Shown here piece after piece: positions 11,179-21,902 of a stretch of DNA of 64,000 nucleotides (position 1 is the stretch's first letter; each line of letters starts with the position of its first letter). The notes below the pieces were generated by a model. That model made no database searches. It was not told the DNA's origin and worked only from the letters and a program-made list of their open reading frames with translations. The position numbers and the translations under genes were made by a program. The stretch is from Holtermannia corniformis (taxonomy: Eukaryota; Basidiomycota; Tremellomycetes; Holtermanniales): assembly GCA_001599935.1 (NCBI GenBank), contig BCIJ01000011.1:426252-490251 (forward strand), in the 5' to 3' direction.

Positions 11179-13359
11179 CTACCAACCGGCCAAGCGACCC
11201 ACGACGGGCACGCTGCCGACCCAGCTCGTGACCCTCTCCCTCTCCCTGGGCGGTTCCTCGGCGGCGGCAGCGCCATCGCTCATAGTCCTAGCGCGCACAG
11301 CCTGAGCAGGCTCATCACCGCCAAACCAACCGCCACGGACAGCAGGGATCCATCCCCATGCGTAGCCGTGCGTGAAATCGAGGTCGATCGCGACGCGCGG
11401 GCGGAGCACAGGCGGGACAAAGTCGTTGTACGCTGGCGCGACGCTCGGTGACGGGTGGAGTACCGGCAGGTCGATCTTGCGCGAGGTGACGCGGGCGCCG
11501 TGTCGTGGGAACGGGACAGCGGAGTGGCTGCCTGTTGGTGTCGGGGGTGCGGATGAGAATGGGCCGGTGAAGTGCAGCTGGTGGCTTGGCTTGACTGGGG
11601 CTGGCGTCGCGGCAGTAGCAACTGGCGTCTCGGCGACTTTCGGGGCTTCAGCCGCTTTGGCAGGCTCCGCGACCGCTTGTGCTTCACCAGCTTGGACAGG
11701 CTGCACCGCAGCCTCGGCACTAGTATCCGTGTCAGGCGACGGGATCGACTGCTCCTCCGGCACAGCCGCCGGTCCCACGGGCTTGTCCGCGCCCGCGACC
11801 TCGTTCAGCAACGTCGACGCACGCGAACGCTTATCCTCCACCACCGGCGGCGGGAGCTCATCGATCGGCGTCTCGGCACCACAGCTTGCGCAACGGAATA
11901 GATGGCGGCCGCTGTCGACCGACGCGCGGGTGGGTGGCGAGGCCGTCGGTGGCGTCGAGTCGGCGGGCTGTAGTGGTGCTTCTGCCTGCGCCGGGAGCGT
12001 GGTCGGTGCTTCGGGTGGCGTGACGGGAAGAGCGTTGGTCTCGACAGCTTCTGCCGGCTTGTCGAGGATAGAGGCAGCCTCAAACGGGACACCAAGGTCA
12101 TGCGCGTATGCGCGTTGGGTCGCCAGCGCGGGCGAAACCGAGCCACCCGAAGTCGGCGTCGTGCCCTCACTGGTCCCTCTGGAAAAGTCAACGGCAGCTG
12201 TGGACGGCGACGTCTTGAGCGCATGCTTGAGGCTCTCAACCTTGCCCCCAACTTTACCCAGCGCGACCTCGGCCGCGCGACCGCCGCCACCAGCCTGGAC
12301 AGGTTTAGCGTCGTGCGTGTCGAGCACGGGTTTCGCGCCTTCGCTCGCAGGAGGCTCTACGCCGAAAGTGCGGACGCTAGCGGAATCGATCGAGGAGCGC
12401 GACGAGCGCTTGGTCGCGAGCCTTCGTTCCGAGCTCGGACCCGGTGGCACGGACACGGTCCCGTGCGCGACGGTCGCGTCAGTTTTCGCGAGCGGACTCG
12501 AGATGGAGGATGCGCGGCTGTGGTTACGGCTCGAGATGGGATCGACCGCCGTCGTGTCTGTTGCTTCGCGGCGGTGCGATGAAGGAGGGTGAGAGCCCAA
12601 GCTGGCCGATCGGGCGTGACCTTGCGGCAGGCGCTTTGACAATTTCTTGCCCATTACCGACGCTTTCGGCTGTTCTGCAATCATGCCGAGTGCGTTACCC
12701 TTTGTCGGACTGGCCGGTCTTGTAAAGTAGCTTCCGGCGAGACCGCCCGGTGCCGATGGGGACGGCGAGGGCGGCGGAGGGCCCTGGACGAGCACGGGCG
12801 ACGAGAGCGGCGCCTTGTGCGCTGGAGCCTGTACGGGACTCTTTTTCGATTTGGAGCGGAACAGGGAGCCGAGTGAGCGCCGCTTGGACGAGGTCGACGT
12901 GGCCGGTGACGGCGTGTCTTGAGGCGTGCGCGGTGACGAGACCGGTACGGGGATGCGCGATGGAGTCGACGGCAGTGTAGATGGCATATACGGAGTGCTA
13001 GGAGCCGACGAGGGTGTCGCTTCGTTGCTACGACTGCGACATCAGCTCACTGGCCGTGCTGGGCGCGCACAGACGTACCCTCCCGCAAAGCTACTATTCC
13101 TCTTCAACCCGAACAGGGATCTCCTCCTCTCCCTCACTGGAGGCACCTGCATGTCCTCGGACGCACTCATCGACGGCAACGGCTGGCTCAGGATGCGCTC
13201 GAGCTCGTCGCGATCGGCAGCAGGGAGCGACAACCGACAGATGCTAGCGGTCGGTGAACCCGGTGGCGGGGTGAACGCACGAAGAGTCTCGCTCCCGTAG
13301 TTGCCGCTCAGCGTCCGATACCTGCGCGGTGGTGGTGGTCGGTGGTCAATCGCGGCCAT
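11179..13359 (-). CDS. Uncharacterised low-complexity protein (709 aa)
   Basis: Exon 1 (13359-13079, starting MAAIDHRPPPPRR) joins exon 2 (13027-11179) across a 51-base intron (donor GTACGT, acceptor TAG). The protein is rich in Ser, Pro, Thr and Ala, with basic patches (SLFGLKRNSS, KRRSLGSLFRSKSKK) and long acidic/Pro-Ala linkers. One Cys-x2-Cys knuckle (HLFRCASCGAE) is preceded by a disordered region and has no second pair nearby. The C-terminus has aromatic clusters (DFTHGYAWGWIPAVRGGWFGG), unusual beside so much disorder. I see no known domain. The sequence resembles phosphorylated scaffold proteins, but that is only an impression. Confidence 0.8.
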
Positions 13360-13644
13360 TAGTACGTCACTCGACCGCGGATACAGTGCTCTCAAAGGTG
13401 TGCTCAGTGTCCGTGTGCAGTTAGCTTGCCAGGGGTACACTGTCGCATCCTGGCACTAGGTCGGCAGAGGGCACGCTCACCGTGACAGCCCACTGCAAAG
13501 GCTGAACATTAACCAACACGCACAACCAGCACCGCACAGCACAGACGATCCGCACGGCCACGTGGCGTCGATCCCGCCGCTAGTGCAAACACGTCGACAC
13601 AGATATCTGCAGCAGCGCTCCATAAAACTACAAGCACCCAACGC

Positions 13645-15234
13645 CTACTCCTCGGGCACGACAATCTCGCCATCGTCAATCGCCTCGATGACGTCGTGAG
13701 GCGGCTTGCCGTCGACCGTGCAGCCAACGCTCTGAGCGGTCCCGAGGATCTCCTTGACGCCACCGGCAAGGTTCTTGGCGAGCGACTTGTGGGCCATCTT
13801 GCGAGCAATCTGGGGGGATTAGCTGGCGAGCCAGTAGACAAGACTCACGTCGTAGATCTCGTCGAGGGAAACGTTGCCAGTGTGCTTGATGTTCTTCTCC
13901 TTCTTGCGGTCCCTTGGGGGCTCTGCAGCGAGTTAGCAGCGTTCGAGGCTAAATGGCTGAAGGAAAGTTTATAAAAGGTTGTGCTCGCGAGCTAAACGGT
14001 TCCCGGTGGCATCGCATCCATGTTGGTGTCCTGCCCGGAGATTGCATACAGAGCCATATACTGTCCACCTGTACATCCAGTGGCAGTGGATGTCACAGTC
14101 TGACATCGATGCGCTCAAGTGCAACAGCGTCTGTCAATTGATTAAAGCAGAGCCGAGCGCGCCGAGCGCGCACTTGCAATGCTCATCGACAGATGCGGGA
14201 CAGGCTCAGGTCGACTCGCAGACATACGCCGAGACACTATCAAGAGCAGAGCGACGTTGCGCCAAGTCCAACGCATAATGGCAGCGCGCACGCATGACGA
14301 ATACTCGAGCCGTATCAACTAGTCGAAGACGGAGCTGACAGTCCTTGAGTATTTGATCGCCAAAGCCAAGACGGCGCAAGTCTGCGCTGCAAGGTATAAG
14401 GGACGGTATAGGCTCAGGCTCGGCTCTTGCACTTGACCCGACCGCTTCTCTCGGAGCGATCAACCATGAGATTGTGCGAGTAGATTGACGCATTGGAGCG
14501 AATGACTGCTGCTGAGCGCTGGGGAGACGGTACCGACCGGAGAAGTCGAAGATCAGAGCGCTGGGGCGCTGTGCGTCCGCGACGACTTGCCGGTACTCGA
14601 TCACAGGTGAACGCAAACTTGTAGGATACACGCACGCGACCCGTTCGGGTGCATTGCGCACGCCCGTTCTTCAGTCCCTCGCGACCTGGTGATCCGGCCT
14701 GGACCGTGCAAGGCGCACATCCTAGACCTCTGCGGACCAGATCACAAACCGAATCCTTTCTCTCTCCGTCCCTGACCCGCCAGAAACACACGACTGACCC
14801 TTCAAAGCCTTGATGACGAGCGATGAAGCCGAGGGGACGACCGAGACGGCGGCTTGACGGTTCTGGATCGTGAGCTGGACAGTGACGCGCAGGCCCTTCC
14901 AGTCGCCGGTAGCCTTTGCAATGTCTTCTCCGACCTTCTTGGGCGACTACCGAAGTGAGCGTTAGCGAGCGCGCTGCGGTTACGAGCCAGTGGGACGAGG
15001 ACGTACCAAACCCAAGGGACCAATCTTGGGAGCCAAAGCTGACGATGCACCGACCTCACCACCGGTCGCACGGAGGTAGATGATCTATCGTTATCACCGT
15101 CATGTAGTGGGTCGAGGTCGAGGTTGAAGGGAGGGTACAAAATTTCCACAACACCGTCAGCTCTCTCTCTCTCTCTCTCTCTCTCGCTGCGCTCGGCGCA
15201 CCTTGATCTCGTTGGGGTCGAGCTTGGGCGGCAT
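13645..15234 (-). CDS. RPL12: 60S ribosomal protein L12 (uL11)
   Basis: Stalk-base protein of the large ribosomal subunit that binds the GTPase-associated rRNA. Five exons (15234-15202, 15084-15007, 14946-14799, 13922-13849, 13809-13645) give exactly 165 residues, the usual eukaryotic uL11 length. The sequence starts [11 protein letters not shown], runs through [54 protein letters not shown] and [18 protein letters not shown], and ends GEIVVPEE. Intron lengths are 117 (holding a CT/GA repeat), 60, 876 and 39 bases. The 876-base third intron is far longer than any other here. The gene diverges from the septin gene. Confidence 0.96.
13923..14798 (-). other. Unusually long (876-base) intron of the uL11 gene
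   Basis: The flanking exons join as [17 protein letters not shown], continuous in all uL11 proteins, so no coding exon is missing inside. I looked for C/D-box snoRNA signals on the transcribed strand (RTGATGA with CTGA) and found no convincing pair. An H/ACA RNA cannot be judged by eye. No protein-like frame stands out. Confidence 0.6.
15161..15185. repeat. (CT)n microsatellite inside the first uL11 intron
   Basis: Uninterrupted CT dinucleotides, about 12 units (GA on the transcribed strand), close to the donor of intron 1. The purine run sits between donor and branch region and could act as a splicing enhancer, but this is inference. Confidence 0.95.
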
Positions 15235-15616
15235 TTTTGGCGATTGGTTTTGAGGAGTCGAGGGTGGGAAGAGGGATTGCGGGTTGAGACGGTGGCACAG
15301 CACCAGGCGGGCACGCACCCAGCGGCCGAGCGGGCAGCAGCAGCACGCACAGGGCGAGGGGAGCAGCAGGGGAGGATTTCGCCGGCGTTTGGGTTGGGCT
15401 GCGGTGTTATGCCCGTTAAACCCCCCTGGTAGCACGACTACCCGCAAGAAATAGGATCGCGCGGTTTAACACGATCCGCGGATGGACCCGGCGCGTTCAG
15501 CTCAGACCACGCTGTACGCGGCAAGCAGGCGTAGTAGAGCGAGCAGGGACAGGCGTACAGCACTCTGGTATCACACGTCGCAGTACTCTCTCACAGACTA
15601 TACAGAGTCAGCCAGG
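15235..15616. promoter_or_regulatory. Divergent intergenic region, uL11 / septin Cdc12
   Basis: 382 bases between two divergent starts. The motif TTAAACCCCCCTGG at about 15417-15430 closely matches one upstream of U1-C (about 9325-9338). No TATA box is obvious. Confidence 0.5.
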
Positions 15617-18084
15617 ATGTCAGCCGGGATCGGGATCTCAAAGTCAGTCGAGACGCGGCTCCATCAAACAATGACTGATCACACACAGCTTGCCTAACCA
15701 GGTGCGGCACCCTCCCCTTCACTCCAGCGTCAAGCTACAAGACATGCTAGCTAGCTAGTCTGCATCTGAGAAGTCACTCACACCCCATAGCGGCACAAGA
15801 TTGTCAACCAGCGAGGCGCCCATTTCACCATCATGGTCGTCGGTCCGTGCACCCACCCTGCCCCTCCTTCCGTGCGTTCGCTGACGCACTGCAGGCGAAT
15901 CAGGGCTAGGCAAGACGACACTGATCAACACCCTGTTCGCGACCGAGATCTGCACACCGCGAAACTACCGGACCCGGTTCGTGCCCGCACCGCACAGACC
16001 CTCGAGCCCGAGCTTATCGTCGTCCGATAGGTTTTCGAAACAGCTCGATCGCTCGGTCGAGGTCGAGATCTTGAAGGCGGACCTGGAAGAGCGCGGGTTC
16101 AACATCAAGGTGGGTTTGCGTCGGTATAGGTCTTCTATCATCTCGCGCAGGTGCGGTGTGCGAGGTGCGGAACGAACCAGGCAGCGTCTTGAGGGTGTGA
16201 AGGTGCTCTGCATAGCCGGTACCATGGGTTCATTGAGGACCTCTTGGTATGAGCTGTACAAGCTAGTCCCTTCGAGGACGATGACGGCCCAGTGGTCGCC
16301 GCAGTGCCAGCTGTCGTCAATTCACGATACACGGCGTTCCCTGGGCTTCCCATCGCACCTTGCTCAGGCAGACCGACCAACTGTACAAGCTGAGAACGTC
16401 GCGTACTTCGCACACGCACCCATCTCCCCAGGCAGACACTTACACGCCGCAGCTCAGCGTGATCGACACCCCAGGGTTCGGCGACTACGTCAACAACACG
16501 GAATCCTGGGCGCCAATCATTGATTTCCTCGATGACCAGCACGAGCTCTACATGCGCCAGGAGCAGCAGCCCCAGCGTGGGGATAAGACGGATCTCAGGG
16601 TCCATGCGTGTTTGTATTTCGTTAGGCCGACGGGACATTCGTGAGTCTGCAGAGCGAGCGGCGAGCGACGGCAAGGGACAAGTCTAGGAGAAGAGACGAG
16701 TCGGGAAGAGTAGCGAGGGCAGATTGGTGGTGCTGCGGAACGGTATCGTGAACAACTCAACAAGCATCTGCTAAACGGCGAGCTGCATCGCCAGCTCCCC
16801 AGTCGGTGATGCCGCGAGTTGACTGCACCCGAGCAACACGCCATCTCCACCTCGAGCCAGCCGCGACCAAGCTGACACTCTACCAGGCTCAAACCGCTCG
16901 ACGTCGAAATCATGAAGCGCCTCGGCACACGCGTCAACTTGATCCCCGTGATCGCAAAGGCCGATACTTTGACGCAGGACGATCTCCAGCTGTTCAAGCA
17001 GAGGGTGAGTCTGTGCTTTGGGTTCGCGCGCCCAGATGCTGCTAGCTGGACTGGCGGTCGTGGTGTGTCACGCCCGAGGCATCTTGCTGTTTGCACTGGC
17101 ATGTCATGGTCGATTCATCTCGGCTTGTGCCCGCGGTAGCGGTCGTCTGTGACGTCCTGGCCGCATCACTGTGACAGTCTTGCCTTTGCGCTAGCTCAAA
17201 ACTCTTTGCACTTCGTCTACGTCCCTCTATGTCCTTTGCGTTCTCGCAGGCGCTGACTCTCCAGATCCGCGAGACAATCACAGCCCAAGGGATCAAAATC
17301 TACCAACCGCCCGTCGATGCCGACGACGAGCAGAGCGCAGAGCACGCGCGCGCGATGCAGGCCGTCATGCCGTTCTCGATCATCGGTAGCACTGAAGACG
17401 TCACGACCCACGACGGTAGGGTCGTCAAGGGTCGCGAGTACCTGTGGGGCGTTGCCGAGGGTGCGTATGGCGCGGAACGGTAGTGCGGGCGCTGACCGTT
17501 GCGCGCCCTGATTTGCCTCCGGTTGACTGCTGTGTGGTTTGCTCGATCGCCTCAAACCCGGCTCTCACCTATGCACTCGCTCATGCCCACAGTCGAGAAC
17601 GAGGAACACTGCGACTTTAAGAAACTGCGCTCGCTCATCATCCGCACCTACATGCTCGACCTCATCTCGTCGACCGAGGAGAACCACTATGAAGCGTACC
17701 GGCTGCAGCAGATGGAGACGCGCAAGTTTGGCGAGCCAAAGGTCAAGAAGCTCGACAACCCCAAGTTCAAAGAGGAAGAGGAGATGCTGCGCAAGCGCTT
17801 CACCGAGCAGGTCAAGATGGAGGAGGCTAGGTTCAGGCAGTGGGAGCAGCATGTGAGCGGCGTTGTTGGTGGTGCAGAGTGGCGTTGACGCGCCGTGCAG
17901 CTCATTGCGGAACGTGACCGGCTCAACAAGGACTTGGAGGCTGCGCATTCGGGTATCAAGGCGCTCGAGGTGAGTTGTCGAGGCTGTGCAGGGCGCGAAC
18001 CAGGCGCTGATCGGTCGCGATCAGGCGGATCTTGAGAACTTGGCGCAATACCACCGCGCCGGCGGTACCGCCGGCCGCCGCTAA
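15617..18084 (+). CDS. CDC12: Septin, Cdc12 type
   Basis: GTP-binding cytoskeletal protein that forms septin filaments at the bud neck or septum. Ten exons (15617-15642, 15689-15701, 15791-15842, 15895-16109, 16432-16640, 16887-17004, 17265-17460, 17593-17852, 17901-17969, 18025-18084) give 405 residues. The start [18 protein letters not shown] is Cdc12-like. Then come the P-loop GESGLGKTT, the switch [35 protein letters not shown] (the AKAD G4 motif), the septin element [20 protein letters not shown] and a C-terminal coiled coil ([20 protein letters not shown]). Exon 2 is a 13-base microexon. Three introns (322, 246 and 260 bases) are several-fold longer than the rest. It converges with the J-protein gene, 100 bases away. 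Confidence 0.95.
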
Positions 18085-18184
18085 GCCCCCTACTCCCGGT
18101 CTCAACGTGCTCCTCGTGTGATGTCTTGACGATTCTGTTGCCTAATGAGATGCATGGCTGTGCTGTGCTGTGCGATAGACTATG

Positions 18185-19656
18185 CTACATGAGAGGTCGT
18201 GGCGATGGCGGGGGTGAAGGCGGGAGTGGGACTGCGCAAGCGCGCTGTAGATACGCGTCGGGTTCGGGCGATGGCGTTGGGTACGGTGCGCGCAGCTTGA
18301 TCCGTGTTGGCGCTGGGGATGTCACCGGGCGGCGTGAGCGCCCACGTTGGATGTCTGGATGCGAGCGTAGGGCCGTGTCAACGAGGACTAGCGTAAAAGT
18401 CAGTACGCTAGTCTCCAGCGCCAAGGCAAACGAACCATTCTCCATCTCCACCTTGAGCCGCGGTCTCGTCGCGGGAGCGAGTGTCGCGACTTGGGCCTGG
18501 AACAGTTGTACAGCTGAAACCGTCGCTCAGCCACGCCTCGCAGTGCAAATAGGACGCACCCTCCATCTCGGTCGCTTTCACTAAACCTCTGATCTGCCTC
18601 AAAGTCTCCAGTACGGCCCTCTCTTGATCCGTGACGCGATCAGTGTGGGTGTCCCACATGGCCGCGAGCTGCGAGATGGCAAGTGACGCCGTCGTCCAGA
18701 GTTGATGGAGGAGCTTGATGTGCTGATATGGTCTTTTGGACGGGAGGAGCGTCGAGAGCACACGGAGGGGGATCGAGGTGTGCGGTGTGAACACGATCGA
18801 GAGCTCGGCTGTCAGCAACGAGAGCAAGAGGACTGTTCGCCACTGCGCAATGTGTTAACCGCTTGGAGTGATGCGCGGGTGGGACGCACGTAGGCTCCTG
18901 CGCGGGCTTTGCCAAAGACTGTCAAGCCGGTCAACCTGGATCGTGAAATGGGAGACAGGCTCACATGCAAGCAGTACCATGATGCCGCCAGAGACGGCAT
19001 AGAACCCGACGGCGTGCGCGAGCCCACGCATCATGTATTCGCGCTGAGACGCGCACCCTTTCCAAGTCGTGATCTCGGGGCCGAAACTGCGGTCCGTCAG
19101 CTGCTGCAAAGCGCTCCTGAATACGGCAGCGTGATAGGTGCACACAGTCTCGACGACGACGACGGGGGGGTCCTTTGCTCTGACGATCCCGAAACTCACT
19201 CACCGATCGTACGCGAACCGCTTGACAGGGTTCGACAATGCCTCGTACGCGTCCCGAACGAGGATGAAGATCTGTTCACCTTGTGCACCAGCTCGATCAG
19301 GGTGGTACAGGCGTGCACTGGCCCCAGGTCAGTTCCCGCACCTCCAGCCCGGCCACGTACAAGGTCCGATAGCCGCGCTTGAGCTCGTCCTCATTCGCAT
19401 CCCCGGCAACTCCCAGCAGCTGATACCAGTTGACCCCGGCTAGTCCCGATTCGCCTCTGAATGCGAGTACGCAGCAGTAGGCGAGGTAGAGCGAGATGAC
19501 GCATGTAAAAGCATACTTTTGGTGCTGGCCTCGTTGCGGTGAGTGTGGGTGCGGTGGAGAGTAGAACGGCGTTTTGGCCAGAGTGGTGAGGAGCGCGTTG
19601 GTGAGAGCTTGCGGGAGGAACGTCCAGAGCCCTAGCTGGAGCAGAGGCGAGGGCAT
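18185..19656 (-). CDS. Membrane-associated J-domain (DnaJ) protein
   Basis: Hsp70 co-chaperone, probably in the ER membrane. Six exons (19656-19361, 19317-19204, 19086-18965, 18918-18890, 18842-18560, 18513-18185) give 390 residues. After an N-terminal helix and a membrane segment (AFTCVISLYLAYCCVLAF) comes a complete J domain: NWYQLLGVAGDANEDELKRG, ARLYHPDRAG with the HPD tripeptide, then VRDAYEALSNPVKRFAYDRF. Two more hydrophobic segments follow (VGFYAVSGGIMVLLAFFGKA and TVLLLSLLTAELSIVF), a layout known from a fungal family of membrane J-proteins. The C-terminus is proline-rich. The second intron, 117 bases, lies just after the J domain; the others are 43-47 bases. Confidence 0.88.
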
Positions 19657-19923
19657 GGCTGGCGGCAAGCTCGCATAGATGTAGGATGTCAAGGCGGATG
19701 TTACGATTTTCTAGCGAGTTGCTAGCGCTCGTAGCATCTGTCTGAAACGATTGATTGCTAGCGACGCCAATGCTTATACTACGCCGATCCCGTTCTGTTC
19801 ACTGCAACGATGTAGCCCCGGCATAGCCAAACCTCATCTAGCATGCAAAGAACGCTCTGATAAAACATGTCAAGATTGCTACACTATCTCCCATCGCCCA
19901 TGCCCTCCTCCCCTGCGCCGCGT

Positions 19924-21293
19924 CTAGAGACCGACGACGAGCTCCTTTGCGTTGACGCCCTCGAACGCAATCTTGAACACCTTTTCAAACAAGGGGTAGC
20001 CGTGCACACGCTTGCGCGCCGTCAAGAACGCATGCACCTCTTCGGCCGTTGCGGTGCCCTGGAGCTTTTGCCCGTTGAGCAGGCGCGTCTCGATCTGCTC
20101 GAATGATTCGCCCGTCTTGACAAACGCCTCTGCGCATTTCCTGAACGAATCGTCAGCGCTAGGCAAGCGCCGGGTTCGCGAAACTGACCGGTTTCGACCA
20201 CCATAGCAAGTCGTGATCAAGTCGGCAATCCCCGCCGACTCGTTTGAAAACGTCTCGGGCTTGGCTCCCTTGAAGAACTCGATCGAGAACTCGGTCATCT
20301 CCTTTAGGCCGATTCTCAGGATGGCGGCCTTGGTGTTGCCGCCGAGACCGAGACCGTCGACCATGCCGGCGGCGAGCGCGACGACGTTTTTGAGTGCACC
20401 GGCCAGTGATACCCCCGGTACGTCTTCGACGGCCGAGACGCGGAAGGATGGCGCGTCGAACACGGCGAACCACAGGGCCGAGTCGGTCGGCGTTGGGCAA
20501 CCAATCGTTGTCTCGCAGAACTGCTCCTTGGCAACTGAGGACCGTGAGCTTGTGCTAGTGCTGTTATGCGAGCTTGCGACTCACCCTCCAACGCAATGTT
20601 GGCGCCAGACAGGGCCGAGCACGGTAGCGAGAGCTTGCTCTCAATCAAGCTAGCAAACGTCGAAATGTCGGTCCCGTTGACCTCGACGCCCTTGATGGCG
20701 GTAATGGCGCGGGCACCGGGCGTGATGACGCCTGGCGCTGAAAACTCGTGCAAGACCGTGTGCAAGCTGCATCGTCAGTCGCATTCGATCACGACCTGGG
20801 CTACTCACAACTGGTGTGGTACGACAAACACCAACAATGTCGCGTCCTTGACGACTTTTTTCAACTGCCCGACGGCGACGAGGTTCTCTGGCAACGGGAT
20901 ACCCGGCAGGTAGCGCTCGTTGAGATGGGTCTCGTTGATGACCTTTGTCAAGGCCTTGCCGTTGACGACCTTTTCCCGAACCCACATGTTGACGGTCGGC
21001 TCGAACTCATCGGGCCGGCTGGCGACGTTTGCGGCCGCAATCTTTGCGAGGGCAGAACCCCAGCTGCCGGACCCGATAATGGCAACACGGTGCTTGCCCG
21101 ACTCGAGAGGTGACGGCGGGAGAGCCGTAGGAAGGGGTGATGGAGGCCGCGTGGCAGCTGTGGGCGGTCAGTCAGCAGAGCAACGGGACGCTAGCCTGTA
21201 CCGACCTGGGGTGGTGTTGGTCGAGCCAATGGTGACGTGCTCAAACAGCTTGGTCACGGCAGGCGAGGAAGGCGCGGTCGATTGGTTACTCAT
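19924..21293 (-). CDS. GPD1: Glycerol-3-phosphate dehydrogenase (NAD+)
   Basis: Reduces dihydroxyacetone phosphate to glycerol-3-phosphate with NADH, the first step of fungal glycerol synthesis and a redox valve. Five exons (21293-21206, 21157-20809, 20766-20585, 20534-20189, 20140-19924) give 393 residues. The NAD-binding loop GSGSWGSALAKI is at about 58-69. Further family segments are VNMWVREK, NERYLPGIPLPENL, VVPHQFLHTV, ITAIKGVEV, GANIALEV-AKEQFCETTIG, ALKNVVALAAGMVDGLGLGG with the catalytic lysine region, and TCYGGRNRK. About 45 N-terminal residues are low-complexity, Pro/Ser/Thr-rich. There is no clear organelle signal, which suggests the cytosolic enzyme. It diverges from a GPP-type phosphatase. 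Confidence 0.96.
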
Positions 21294-21902
21294 CGTGGTC
21301 GCTGTCGGGGAAGAGTCCAGTCGAAGTGGGCAGAGCTCGTTCGGGGTCGTGCAAAGATAGCTCTGCGCGGGTCGGTGTGGCGATCCAGTCGTGCTTGGCT
21401 AGCGTCTCGACTAGGGTTGGTGTGTGTGTGCCGGGGTGATAGTGCAGACTGTGCGAGTGTTCAAGATAGCCGGTGGACCCCTGTGTGCTCTGGCGCAAGC
21501 TGAGATGGTGCCAAGTGCGGAAAACCGAAGTTCGGGCGTGACGTCTGTGCTCGCCCCCGTGCTTGAGCTCGGACCCTGAGCGCTCCTGAGTGCCAATTGA
21601 TTTGCGCCGAGTCGGGCGAGACGAGTGATGTCATGTGCGGTACACCCAAGGACCTGCCGTGATCCCAGTCTAGGGTGGCACTCCAGCGTGCAAAATCTGT
21701 GACGTGCATGCACACGGCCCATCAAGGATCATCAAACTCCGAGGCAAACGCACAACCCGACACACCGAGTGTCAGAGGACGAAACACAAGCGCTAAACGC
21801 AACACCCACTAGGCGGAGCGGCCCCACCAGTGCTATTAGCAGCACCGAGTAAAGTACACCTGATCAACTCCGTCCCACCACCACCAACTCTCTCACCACA
21901 CA
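21294..21902. promoter_or_regulatory. Bidirectional promoter of the GPD1 / phosphatase pair
   Basis: 609 bases between the two start codons. One CCCCT (about 21476) resembles the stress-response element core of yeast. Without more copies this is weak. No TATA box is evident on either side. Confidence 0.5.

Noticed and set aside
13923..14798. C/D-box snoRNA in the uL11 intron
   Set aside because: No paired C (RTGATGA) and D (CTGA) boxes with terminal stem were found on the transcribed strand.
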